A program made the translations under genes and the position numbers. From NCBI GenBank assembly GCA_000827495.1, contig KN817548.1:280429-344428 (forward strand): a stretch of DNA of 64,000 nucleotides. Direction: 5' to 3'. The DNA comes from Hypholoma sublateritium FD-334 SS-4 (lineage: Eukaryota; Basidiomycota; Agaricomycetes; Agaricales; Strophariaceae). Below, piece by piece: positions 33,834 through 44,465 of the stretch; positions within the stretch are counted from its first letter, which is position 1; each line of letters starts with the position of its first letter. The notes below the pieces were generated by a model. That model saw nothing but the letters and a program-made list of their open reading frames with translations. It had not been told where the DNA came from and made no database searches.

Positions 33834-34155
33834 AGCGTGGGCCGGTGGCGGGAAATAGGCTATAGCAGGCGGGTTGAATGACCTGCGTCCTGACTTGTCC
33901 TGACAAGGCGTGTCAGTATAGGGTTGGGCGACGTTGATAGTGCGACTTGGGCGACGCGTAGAGACGCACCTAGGAAAATCAAGATGTCCCGGCCAGCCCA
34001 GAGGAGACCGTCGAGCAACCTTCGACGGCGGAGGAGAGCTGCGTAAAAGCCCCGAGGCCACCGCCTGGCGTAATGGTGGACTGTGGGAACATTCGCTGAC
34101 GTAAGCGGTTGTTCCACGACGCCTGGCGCTTCGGACGCAACCACGAACGAACGCC
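33834..34155. promoter_or_regulatory. Divergent promoter, SUS1 / mago nashi
   Basis: Only 322 bases separate the two ATGs, so the genes must share a control region. No TATA box is seen; frames across it are shadows. Confidence 0.6.
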
Positions 34156-34983
34156 ATGTCGACCCTCGAGAACGACCCCTTCTATCTGCGGTAGGTGTTT
34201 TCATCTATGAATTGCACGCAATACTGATGAATAGATAGATACTAGTGAGCAGCGTGGCCTGTTACAGTCGCGCGGGGGACGTGGCTGATCTTTCTTCTTT
34301 GCAGCACCGGGCACTCTGGCAAGCACGGCCACGAGTTCCTCGAGTTCGAGTACTCGCACGGGCGGCTGCGCTACGCGAACAACTCGAACTACCGCAACGA
34401 CAGCCTCATCCGCAAAGAGAGTGAGTTTCTTCCGCTCTCTCGCGGCTGTGGGCCCGGCTGACCGAGCGCCTTTTCTTTTCTTTTCTTTTCTTTTCTTTTC
34501 GCGCAGTGTGGGTTGGCCCCCTCGTGGTGAAGGAGCTCAAGCGCATCGTCGAGTCGAGCGAGATCACGAAGTGCGTGCGCTCATTTGCATCATGGATACC
34601 GCAGCTGCTGATTTGCGTTGTGCACGCAGGGAGGACGACACGAACTGGCCGAAGAAGAACATCGTTGGGAAGCAGGAGCTCGAGATCCGCGTGGGGAACG
34701 ACCACATCGCATTTGAGGTCCGCGCCCCCGTTTCTGCCGGTGATACGTGCATGAATGCTGATGTTTGCCTGCTGCCTCGTCGCAACAGACCGCCAAGATT
34801 GGCTCGCTGGTGGACATCCAGGACAGCGAGGACCCGGAGGGCCTGCGCGTTTTCTATTACCTCGTGCAGGATCTCAAGGTCCGCTATCTCTGCTGCACCT
34901 GCTGCGAGTGTGACTGACACGCCTCTGCGCAGTGCCTGATCTTCTCCCTGATCTCGCTCCACTTCAAAATCAAGCCCATCTAG
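34156..34983 (+). CDS. mago: Mago nashi, exon junction complex core, 149 aa, with a 6-base microexon
   Basis: Partner of Y14 in the exon junction complex, which marks spliced mRNA. Exons: 34156-34190, 34239-34244, 34305-34420, 34507-34570, 34630-34717, 34789-34878 and 34933-34983. The protein reads [17 protein letters not shown]..., [59 protein letters not shown] and HFKIKPI, matching the very conserved family. Without a microexon the invariant Tyr-Tyr after FYLR would be missing. ATACTA at 34239-34244, bounded by AG and GTGAGC, restores it exactly (CGA TAC TAC ACC). The flanking introns are 48 and 60 bases, each with a CTGAT branch point. It is divergent from SUS1. The gene call is firm and the microexon very likely. 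Confidence 0.96.
34470..34500 (+). repeat. (CTTTT)6 microsatellite in a mago intron
   Basis: Six CTTTT units plus C end six bases before the acceptor of the intron at 34421-34506, so the repeat is the polypyrimidine tract of that 3' splice site. Confidence 0.85.
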
Positions 34984-35871
34984 CGGCTTACCGCACGCCC
35001 GTCGTGATGATGTCAGGAAAAGGCGTCCTGTCGAGCTGTGAGTAGCATCCGCTTTCGTCGCTCGGCGGAGACAGCAACTGACGCACGCGGTGCCTGCGAT
35101 GATATCAGGAAACGTCCAGCCGCCAACACCGTTGTTCAAGAAAGCCTGCATGTTGTACCGCAGGTGAGATTGTCTCGCGACGTTAGCGCGGGCGTTGCTG
35201 ATCTGGTTCCTCACTTAGTTTATAATGAATCTATTGCTTTGTGACTGTGTAATCGATGATGCGACGTGCTGCTGCTGCTGCGGTAGCGCAGACGTCTGGC
35301 TGCCTCCTGCGAACTATCAGCGAGTTATATCGGGCGCGATGTGCTACATATCGGTTTTTCGTGGATGGCTCTTATGAGCGACACCTTTCGCCTGCTACTC
35401 TCATGGATTTGACAAAAAGGAATGCGCTATCGCCGCCGTGCTATGATATCGTGCGACTCCAGGTCGTCGGCGCAGCCGGCTGGCAACCTCACCCAGTGAA
35501 GCAGAGGTGGTGCATACAATTAGGTTGGGTCAATCTATCTTGGTCTGCGCGTCGATTCGATTGACATGGAAACAACCCCCCGTGCCCGGTCGCCAGCGTC
35601 GTTGGCTACATACTCTGTGCTAATCCCGGACGCGGGGCAGGCCGATTGTATATCGGCCTGCCTGCCTGGGTATATGGCTCAGCCGCGCTATTCTTCTGCC
35701 ATCTTCCATCTTCCCACTTTGTATGTTGATTGTTGTGCGGCACTCAAAAGTCGCCTCTGGATCCAAGTCGTCCTTGTCCTTGTCTGCAGCTGCTCCTGTC
35801 GTCCGCTCCAAGACCCGTCGCGTCGTCGTCGGCCGCTGATAATCGCCTAGGTCAAAACGCCGAGTGAAAAC
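34984..35871. other. Intergenic, no supported gene
   Basis: 3' flank of mago and upstream region of the small proline-rich gene; frames here show no family resemblance. Confidence 0.55.
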
Positions 35872-36264
35872 ATGTCAGCCGCGCGCCCGATGCCCACCCC
35901 GCCGGACCAGCAGCACCGCCGGCCGTCCAACTCGCCTGGAGCGTCCGACGCGTCGTCGCCGCGGATGCGCGCGCCGTCGACGCCTATGACCACGCCCACC
36001 TTCACACCTACACCCCCACCCACCCCCGCATCGGCGTCGACGTCGGCGCTAGCACCCGCCAGCAGCAGCACAGAGGACGCCACAGCGCTCGCCGCGCTCC
36101 TCGCGGAGGTCGACGAGTGGCTCCTGCACATCGGCGCGCGCGTCGCGGAGCTCGAGCGGCGGCACTGGGCGCACCGCGCGCGGGAGGGGGCGCTGCTTGC
36201 TGGTGCTGGTGTGGGTGGGCTGGGTGTGGGTGGGTTGAAGGGAGTAAAGGCGGGGCGGGTATGA
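35872..36264 (+). CDS. Hypothetical Pro/Ser/Thr-rich protein with short helix, 130 aa
   Basis: Single-exon frame from ATG in AACATG to TGA. The first 70 residues are low-complexity Pro/Ser/Thr/Ala (TPMTTPTFTPTPPPTP), followed by a helical segment ALAALLAEVDEWLLHIGARVAELERRH that could form a coiled coil, and a Gly-rich end. Mushroom genomes have many such short proteins with a conserved amphipathic helix. The Gly-rich tail coincides with a G-run DNA tract, so it may be DNA-driven, or the true 3' end may be spliced differently. Function unknown. Confidence 0.45.
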   Translation: MSAARPMPTPPDQQHRRPSNSPGASDASSPRMRAPSTPMTTPTFTPTPPPTPASASTSALAPASSSTEDATALAALLAEVDEWLLHIGARVAELERRHWAHRAREGALLAGAGVGGLGVGGLKGVKAGRV

Positions 36265-36385
36265 GGGGCGGGTGGGGGTGTGGGTGGGTGAGGGGGGTTG
36301 AAGGGGGTTAAGGGCGGCGGGCGTGGCAGGGGTGGGTGGGGTGTAGGGGAGGGTGGGGTGGGTGGGGTAAGGGTCGGCGACGGAG
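36210..36385 (+). repeat. G-run tract with G-quadruplex potential
   Basis: The plus strand carries many GGG to GGGGGG runs separated by one to six bases, with almost no C. It spans the end of the proline-rich gene and its 3' flank. Confidence 0.6.
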
Positions 36386-38121
36386 ATAGATGGTTAACGG
36401 CACAGCGCACGCGGGCGCGCGCTGTCGACGTGGTTACGTTCGCGTCTCGCGGGAGAAAATTGGAATCGTCGTTCGTGTGCTCGGTATCTGTCTGTCTGTC
36501 CGGGATGTGTATAACTTTCTTTCTTTTTGTGTGTATGTATTAAAGTTTCTTCCGCCTGGCCCAATTCTCTGCACGTTTTACTATATGGATATTAATTACC
36601 AGGCTGGGACCTGCGGTTGTACTTCTACTTCGTGTTCGATTCTGGTCGGCGAGCTTGTATACTACTTATGTATGCATCCGTGCGGAGAAATGCGATCGCC
36701 ATTGACGACGTGGGATCTGCTGTTGTCCTGGATGTAGGTGGGTGGGAGCGGCGCCAAAGATAGATCGAATAGAGTACGCCTGTTGGGATCATCGATGTCG
36801 TGTTATCGCACTTCATGACGAGTCCAATCGATAGAGGCCTGCATACGAAAGAAGGCGAGGTAGGTTAGGATCGCCGCGCGTGGTGGTGGGCGGAGAGAGG
36901 GTAATTATAAGGTGAAGATAGATGGATAGAGTTTCGCCGGCGTCCTGTTAATGGCTAGGCGCTTCGAGCTACTACTTATCGCTTGACGTGCCATGGCTGG
37001 TTTGGGACGAAGGGAAAGAGGATCCCGCGTCGTGCGGAGGCGCCCGCACTTGGCCCGCATTTGACTGTCCGCGGCACTCGCATTCCTGAGTTCCAGCAGC
37101 GTTCCAAGCTGAAAAGACGCGGGGGAAAATATGGTGTGCAGCGGAGTGATCGTGCGGTCGTTCCAACGCATACAAGCGACGTTTATTCGTAGGTCCGGGG
37201 GAGGGGTGAATGGGAGAAGGCAGACAGCAGGCTGACTCGAAGGTGTCATCAAGCTGCGTTAGCGGGGCTTAGTAGGTCGGAATCCAGGGAAGTGCCAAGG
37301 CAGTCAGTCGGGCTAGAGGCGTAGACGCTAGAGTCGTTTTTGAATTTGAAGAGGCGTCTTGATGAAGCGTCCGCGCGACGGCAGGGGAAATGCAGTATGA
37401 ACTTTTTCAGCCCAGACTGACGCAAGCCCGGTCTGCAGCTGAGTCGCCGGCGGCATTGGGGAAGAGAGCCTCCGCCGAGAATAGCAGAGGCGGCGAATGA
37501 GGGGCGCTGGGATGGCGCTGGGATAATTAAGTGCTTGCCATGGCGGGTAAGTGGCTACTACTATAAGTAGGTAAGTAAGTGGCATCTCCGCTAAGTGCGT
37601 CATGGAAGCCGCGTCTGACCGCTGCGTGACATAATCTGCGAACGGCGGGCGGGGGTTATAGTCGACGACGTTTTTGCGTGCGCCGTGCTGTGAGAAGGCT
37701 GCAGAACAAAAGAGTGCGCGTGGATTTTTCGCGTGAATGTTTATGCATATGCATAAGGGGGGCACAAACGTGCTCTGTCGCAGGAGCCGGAATATCTGCG
37801 GGGCTGCCCTACGCACCTCGCAATCGCGGTGGGCGAGACGTCCAATCGGGGAAAGTCTTTGGACAGTCCATTGAGGGCGTCCGTAGGTGCGCGCGGGGGA
37901 GCCGGGAAGCCGGCCGCTGACAAAGACACGCGGTTGTGCGGGAACGTGGTTCATTTTGTCGGCCGCCTTTCCTAGGCTCTGACGGCGCCTGCCTGCCTGC
38001 CCCCTTGTTCCCCCTTATTGGCACACGCCACCGACAGGCTGCGTCTCAGGCTCTCTCCGCTGCCACCACTACCACCGCCCCACTTGCTCCGCCACACCGC
38101 TGCGGGCACGCAAGACAGACG
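36265..38121. other. Intergenic, no supported gene
   Basis: 1.9 kb. After the G-run tract there are only short frames. The last 150 bases are the CT-rich leader of casein kinase I. Confidence 0.55.
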
Positions 38122-39455
38122 ATGGACTTTACGACGTTCGCAGGGAAATACCGGCTCGAGGAGGAGATTGCGAACGGGGGGTGTGGTCAGCCGCTTTTCC
38201 TTCCTCCTTCCTTCCTTCTTTCCCTTCGTCCCACTAGAAAGGGGAAGGGGGCGGGGTGTTCCATCTGATGCAGCTCGCTGACCTTCGTGTGCGTATCCAG
38301 GCACCGTCTTCCTCGGCGTGCACACCGTCGCGGGCAAGGAGGTCGCCATCAAGCTCGAGCCCGCCATCGCGAAGCACAGCCCGCTGAAGCAGGAGTCGAA
38401 GATATACAAGACGCTCATGGGCGGCACGGGCGTGCCGTGGATTATGTGGTCCGGCCGCCAGGGCGACTACAACGTCATGATCATCGACCTCCTGGGCCCG
38501 TCGCTCGAGGATCTGTTCAAGCGGTGTAATCGGCATTTTTCGCTGAAGACGGTGCTGTTGCTTGCGGACCAGCTGGTGCGTGCCTCTTGCAAGGGCGGTG
38601 GCATGAGCTGCTGCTGCCCCTGGGTGGGGGTGATGTGCTGTGCTGATCAATCTCTTCGGCGGAATAGATATCGCGCATCGAGTTCATCCACTCGAACTCG
38701 ATCGTGCACCGCGACGTGAAGCCCGCGAACTTCGTCATGGGCACGGGCAAGGCCGCGCAGATGGTGAACGTCATCGACTTCGGCCTCGCGAAGAAGTTCC
38801 GCGACGCGCGCACCGCCGCGCACATCCCGTACAAGCAGGACGCGTTCCACGGCGTCGGCACGTCGCTCTTCGCCGCGATCAGCACGCATCTTGGCGTCGG
38901 TGCGTTGCGTGCCTCGTGTTTTTTGTTCCCCTTTTTCTTACGTTTTTTTGTTTGTGTTTTTTTTGTGTGCGGCTAGAGTCAAGCAGGCGGGACGACCTCG
39001 AGTCCCTCGCGTACATGCTCATCTACTTCATCCGCGGCTCCCTCCCCTGGCGCAAGATCCGCGCGCCCCCGTCCCCGCCGCACCTCTCCTCTTTACCCCC
39101 CACCGAGGCCGCGCGCGCGCGCAGCGCGTACAACGCCGTCTCCGCGACGTGGGACCTCATCCGCGACGCGAAGATCGCGAACGAGGAGCGCCTCACGCTC
39201 GGGCTGCCGCCGGAGTTCGATGTCCTCTATCGGTATGCGCGGACGCTGGAGTTCGATGATCTGCCGGACTATGAGGGGCTGCGGGCGCTGTTTAGGGGGC
39301 TGGCGGGGCGCGTTGGGGTGGTGTATGATGGGGTGTTTGATTGGACGGTGCCGGAGGAGGAGCACGCGGGGGGGAGTGGGCATGGGGGGAGGAGTGCGAG
39401 TGAGGGTGGGGGGAGTAGGAGGTATTGCGAGGCGTGTAATGCGCGGAGGAGGTAG
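38122..39455 (+). CDS. Casein kinase I, 349 aa
   Basis: Ser/Thr kinase of the CK1 family. Exons: 38122-38185, 38301-38575, 38668-38899 and 38977-39455, all in phase. [18 protein letters not shown] is the nucleotide loop and VAIKLEP carries Lys39. [11 protein letters not shown] gives catalytic Asp129, and [10 protein letters not shown] gives the DFG at 150-152. The CK1-specific SIN-type motif follows ([36 protein letters not shown]). The domain ends near residue 300 with [11 protein letters not shown] Gly/Ser-rich tail ends CEACNARRR, an unusual Cys pair with basic end that could be lipid-modified (guess). All catalytic residues are present, so it should be active. Yeast homologues act in membrane trafficking, morphogenesis and repair, depending on subtype; the subtype is not decided here. 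Confidence 0.95.
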
Positions 39456-39616
39456 ATGGGCGGGGGGCGCTGGGTGGTGGGTGGTGTTGCTTTTGGGTTG
39501 TGGGTGGGTGCTGATTGTTTTTATTTTTTGGGGAGTAGAGAGCGATGGCTGGTGCTCGGCGTGGTCCGCTCCGCCGCCGGCCGCCCGCCGGGCTGACAGG
39601 CCGGGCTGTGACTGGC

Positions 39617-39647
39617 CGTGTCGTGTGTCGTGTCGTGTCGTGTCGTG
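39617..39647 (+). repeat. (TGTCG)n microsatellite
   Basis: About six TGTCG units with one short interruption. Confidence 0.8.
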
Positions 39648-40113
39648 CCACCCGCCCACGAACCCATCTATATGTCGCAGCCCGCCACGCCAACTAACGC
39701 CTCGACACGCCGGCCGGACGACGACACGACATTCAGCACCATCTAAATCTCCCCGACCGCCTTTCCGCCTTCCACCTTCCGCCGTTGCGCTGGTGGTCGG
39801 AATCGGACGAAAAAACTATGTCTGGGCCCTTTGGATCAGAACAAAACGAAACGAGCTCTTGGTCGGTTGGTTGCATGCATATGACAGCGTGAACGTGCGG
39901 CGCCCACGCACGCCTGGCGCGAGATGAAAAAATCGGCTGCTGTTTGTCTTTCCACTGCGTGCGTGTCCTTCCTTTTCTCCGCTCCAAAATGCTGATGGTG
40001 GCTTAGTGCAGCGCGCGTCCAGCGTCGGCGCGGCTGCTACATTAACCTACACCGTCCATCCCCACCCTACCCCTAACCCCAACACACTGCTGCGTCGCTT
40101 TCGTATTCGTCTG

Positions 40114-40135
40114 TCTATCTATCTATCTATCTATC
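40114..40135 (+). repeat. (TCTA)n microsatellite
   Basis: Five and a half perfect TCTA units. Confidence 0.85.
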
Positions 40136-41021
40136 GCGCTTTGATCATGCTTTTTCATCGCTCTTTCGTTTTTTCTTGTTCTTGGCCTCGTGCGTTCCTT
40201 CTTTTTCTTTTTGGTGTTTCTTTCCGAGGGGGCGTGAAATGATTTTTTTGTGGATTGTTTGTGTTGTCCGCCTTTTCTTTCCTTGCTTTTCCTTTGTTGG
40301 TGTTGTGGTCTGCATGTTTTCAGAGATTTTATGATTTCTTTATGATGGATGCTTCGTCACGATCGTTGTACGATTATGAATTTATGAAAGTAATGTACTA
40401 CGCTTGTTAGAACTTTGTGCTACTGGCTACGCCCTGTTTGTACGTTTATCTTAACGTTTGTTGCATGTCTCGTGGCTACTTGATTGACGTCCTTGATGGT
40501 GGGCTGTAGGGTGGGTGGCAGTCCGCATTGATTGTGTCGGTTTTCGCTGTTCAAATTTCAAATGTCGAGCTAGTACATAGTGTTGAGGGAATCTTCTCTG
40601 GTAACAAAAATGTGTACACGATGAAACAAACTACGCAGCACCTTGACTTGACGTGGAGCGGAGTTGATTAGCGCTCAATATCCTCAGGGGCAGTTTTTAG
40701 AAGGGTCCTCATCACGCTAAAATACGTAGTTAAAATCTTCTGCCTGCTGGCAGGTAGCTCGAAGGAGTAGATGGGTGGTAACATCTACATCGCACCTCAA
40801 AGGGCTGAACAGAGCCCTCGGGCCCCGGGGCAAGAGTAATAATATGATGAAGGCGATGCGCGACGCACGGACCCCGTGCATATGCGGCGCACCACCGCAG
40901 CCACGGCTTCGTCCGCTACCACCACCCACCACACCTCCGCGCCCACGCCCACGCCCGCTACCTACCTACAACACCCCCACCACCACCTCCCAAGAACCGC
41001 CCCGCACAGATTCAGCCAGCC

Positions 41022-42256
41022 ATGGAAGGGTGGTCCAAGTTCTCGAGCAGCCTGAACAACATCAACTTCGCGCAGGCGGGCACGAAGATCACGAAGGGCT
41101 TCAGCTCGAGCGTGCAGGCGACCCGCGAGCGCCTCGGCCAGGTCGCGCCGGATGAGATTACGGAGCTGCCCCAGGGTGAGTGCCTTTGTTGTTGGCGTGT
41201 GGGGGATGTGCTGACGACGGTGACGGTGTTGCAGAATACAAGGACCTCGAGGCCCGCGTCGACGCCCTCCGCGCGGCGCACGTCTCCGTTCTCAAGTACG
41301 TGTTGGCCCAGCGCCCCCCGGCCGTCCGTTGCTGACCACCCGCAGGGTGACGAAGGTCTACGAGAGCGAGACGTACGACTACCCCACGCAGATCCAGGAG
41401 TCGCTCGCCGAGCTCTCCTCCTCGATCGGGTACAACCTCACCTCGCTCGCCGCCTCGGGGCTCACCCGCACCTCGCTCCCCGCGCCCGCCGCGCCCGCCG
41501 CCCCGCCGGCGACGCAGCACAAGACGCTCCCGCACGCGCTCACACGCGCGGCGCACGCCGCCGCGGGCAGCGTCGGCGCCGGCCCCGGGGGCGACGCGGA
41601 TCGGCTGGCGCGGGCGCTCGAGCTGTATGCGGGCGGGTGGGAGAAGGTCGCGGGCGCAAGGCTGGAGCAGGACGGCGCGATCGCGCAGAACTTCTTGCAC
41701 CCCTGGCAGACGACGCTGAATGCGTCGATTGCGGTGGCGCTGCGCGCACGGCAGGCGGTGCGGGTGAGCCGCCTCGAGCTGGACGCGGCGAAGCAGACGT
41801 ATGTGCTCTCGCTGTTCCTTTTTTCTGAAAAAAACTTAAAGAATGTGTTGTGCAGGCTTAAGAGCGCGAGCCCCGCGAAGCAGGAGCACGCACGGCTCGA
41901 GGTCGAGAACGCCGAGGACGATCTCGTGCAGAAGACCGAGGTCGCGATCACGCTCATGAAGACGGTGTTGGAGAACGTGCGTCTGCCCTCCTCCACCCTT
42001 CCTTTCATCATACATGTATAAAATGCTTATCGGTCCCCACAGCCCGAGCCCATCAAGAACCTGAACGAGCTCATAAAGGCACAGCTCATGTTCTTCAGCG
42101 TCGCCGCCGAGTCGCTCTCCGCTGTCCAGGGCGAGATCGAGGAGCTCAGCGTTGCCGCCGAGGGCGAGTACAGGTGCGTTTGCGTTCAACTTCGTTAGTT
42201 TCCTTTGGAATACACGCTGACGAAGGTGCTGCACTAGGAAGTCCCGGGACCACTGA
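41022..42256 (+). CDS. BAR-domain protein, Gvp36-like, 312 aa
   Basis: Membrane-curvature protein of the Gvp36 type, found on Golgi vesicles and endosomes in yeast. Exons: 41022-41175, 41235-41295, 41346-41798, 41856-41976, 42043-42173 and 42238-42256. They total 939 bases in phase. The N-terminal amphipathic stretch MEGWSKFSSSLNNINFAQAG and KITKGFSSSVQATRERLG is typical. Long helices follow: EYKDLEARVDALRAAHVSVLKVTKVYESETYDYP, then an Ala/Pro-rich insert. After that come WEKVAGARLEQDGAIAQNFLHPWQ, LKSASPAKQEHARLEVENAEDDLV, and LIKAQLMFFSVAAESLSAVQGEIEEL. The last exon adds only KSRDH. Just downstream, outside the frame, is a run reading LELERLLLELELER; I treat it as 3' UTR. Confidence 0.88.
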
Positions 42257-42751
42257 GATATCTTTGACTTGAGCTAGAGCGCCTGTTGCTTGAGCTTGAG
42301 CTTGAGCGTCAGGTCGCTGAGCAGGACCGTCCAGTCAAGGTGCTGGCGAACGCCGGTGGCGGCTGATGTCGGTCGTATTTGTTTGTTTGAAAGTTCCTTT
42401 TCGCCATCGGACTGTTTCTCGTTTCGCTTTAATACCTTTCTGCTCTGACTTTGCTTATGCAGTACTCAGTTGCGTACTTAGTTCGTGTTTCGTCGTTTAT
42501 ATTTGTTACCAGAGAAGAAGATTCCCACTGCCGTTGCGTGTTGTGTCGTATTCATCTATGCAGGCCAGAATATACATAAATTGAGTGAGGCAAGAGAAAT
42601 AACATTTATGACAGTCAAAAGTTAGAATTGAAGGAGTTCCGGGTCAGCGGCCCGGAATCACTGAATCACACTCCGACGTACGTGGCGACAACCTGCAGCA
42701 GCGACGCCGCTGCCACATTCTGCACCGACGTTGACGTCCCGCTCGCTCCTC
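42257..42751. other. Intergenic
   Basis: 3' flank of the BAR gene (with a GAGCTT repeat around 42290) and the promoter of the p24 gene. Nothing else seen. Confidence 0.55.
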
Positions 42752-43752
42752 ATGCCCTCGCCCCTCCATTTCCTCTCATCCCTCCTCTTCTTTCTTTCTC
42801 TGTCTATCGCCGTCCGCGCCTCGGCGCTGACGACCGCCATCGCGCCCAACGAGCGGCTGTGCTTCTACGCCGAGGTCGACAAGCCGGGCGAGAAGATCGG
42901 GGTGGATTTAACTCTCTTTGCATCCATCTGAGTACATTACTGACGTATATTGCCCGTCCAGTTCTACTACGCCGTACGTCTGCCCCCGGTGCCCCTCTGA
43001 GTCCCACGTGCCACCTAACACCCCCCCGTAGGTCCAATCCGGCGGCTCCTTCGACATCGACTTCGACATCAAGGACCCGAACCAGAAGGTGCTGCTCGAC
43101 GGCGAGCGCGAGCGGCAGGGCGACTACGTGCTGACCGCGAACACCGCGGGCGAGTACGCGTTCTGCTTCGAGAACGACATGTCGACGCTGAGCGACAAGC
43201 TCGTCGACTTCGACATCATGGTCGAGAGCGAGCCGCGCCGCGAGCCGCCGGCGAAGGCGGGCCAGATCTCGGAGCACACGAGCGCGCTGGAGGAGAGCGT
43301 GTTCCGCCTGAATGGGATGCTGATGAATATTAAGCGCATGCAGAAGCAGTGAGTTTGGGCGTTCGCTTTTGTCTTTTTGCGGTTGCTGCTGCGCTGCTCT
43401 TGTGCACGCGGCCGGCGCTGCTGCTGCGTGGATGGACGACCAGCTGACATTGATGCACCCCGTAGCCACCACACTCAAGAAAACCGCGGTTTCTCGATCG
43501 TCAAATCCACACAAAAGTATGGCCTTCCCCGCCTTGAAACAAAATTCCAACTCAACTAACTGCCCCTCCTGCAGCCGCCTCTTCTGGTACGCCATCCTCG
43601 AGAGCCTCGGCGTAATCGCGATGGCCATGTACGTCCTTCCATACCGCTTTTCCCGGCATTCAAACTGATTGACAGGGTCGTGGGTTCGCAGCCTGCAGGT
43701 ATACATCCTCCAGACGTTCTTCACCAAGACAGGACGGCGGTACAAGGTGTAG
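42752..43752 (+). CDS. p24/emp24 family ER-Golgi cargo receptor, 214 aa
   Basis: Type I membrane protein that cycles between ER and Golgi in COPII and COPI vesicles. Exons: 42752-42901, a 12-base microexon 42962-42973 (FYYA), 43032-43348, 43466-43516, 43575-43628 and 43692-43752. They total 645 bases. A signal peptide (PLHFLSSLLFFLSLSIAVRA) is followed by the GOLD domain with its Cys pair (ERLCFYAEV; EYAFCFENDM). A coiled coil follows (SALEESVFRLNGMLMNIKRMQK; ENRGFSIVKST), then one transmembrane helix (LFWYAILESLGVIAMAILQVYIL). The cytosolic tail TFFTKTGRRYKV has the FF and basic signals expected of the family. Length and order fit well. Confidence 0.93.
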
Positions 43753-44465
43753 ACTACGACTGCACTCCGTTCCATGTATTTATGACCCCTGGTTACTCCA
43801 TATTCATGCGATTGCCCTACCCATGCATCTTGAAAACGACGCGGTGTGGCTGGATTGTTCTATTTCATCGTGAAGCTATACAAATCTGCCCACTTTCGAA
43901 GAAGCTTCAATTCGGGAAAATTCGCAGAACTCATCCCGCTACCACTAAGTACGACACGGTTGCAAATGGAAATGGGCCTCCAAGTAAGAAGGACTGATCG
44001 ATTGACGTGGATTGATGGCGGTATAGCAGGATACCAGATAATCGGCGAACGGCATATGGTCTGTTGGAGTCAACCTCGGATGGGTTCTATGCGTCTGAAG
44101 TAATATGCACTCAAGTCCAGCCGCAAAATTGTCAAAAATCTCCTTTTGATCTATGCAAGTAGTGTACCAAAAAGGTAAGGGTTGTTGATGATGTTGCCTG
44201 GCGTCAGCTTCATAAAGGTGAACTACAGGATAAAACTGTCTAGTCTACTTCCCCTTCGTCTCTGTCTAATTTGAAGGGAAATGATACAGCGGTAATATCC
44301 TAAATTATAAGATGTACACAGTACAGCGCAAGTGCAGCGGCAAAATCATGCGTTAAATTTGAAGAACTTAGACTGGACCAGCTATTGTCAGTTTAACTTC
44401 TTTGGCGATTTCTCCGGTACTTCATCATGATTAGAATAAGCGGCAAAGAAGGTATAGATCTTTAC
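43753..44465. other. Intergenic, convergent 3' flanks
   Basis: Between the p24 gene and the first kinase-like gene on the minus strand; short frames only. Confidence 0.55.

Larger units (their letters stand above)
39456..41021. other. Intergenic with simple repeats
   Basis: 1.6 kb. It holds a (TGTCG)n tract near 39617-39647 and a (TCTA)5 tract at 40114-40135. The C-rich stretch at 40890-41000 is the leader of the BAR protein gene. No gene is supported. Confidence 0.6.

Noticed and set aside
34191..34304. Single intron in mago between exon 1 and the TGHSG exon
   Set aside because: It would delete the invariant Tyr-Tyr; the microexon at 34239-34244 restores it with proper splice sites.
34564..35214. 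216-codon minus-strand frame across mago
   Set aside because: It is the antisense shadow of mago exons and crosses their introns.
42804..43775. 323-codon minus-strand frame across the p24 gene
   Set aside because: Antisense shadow; the p24 exons on the plus strand explain the region.
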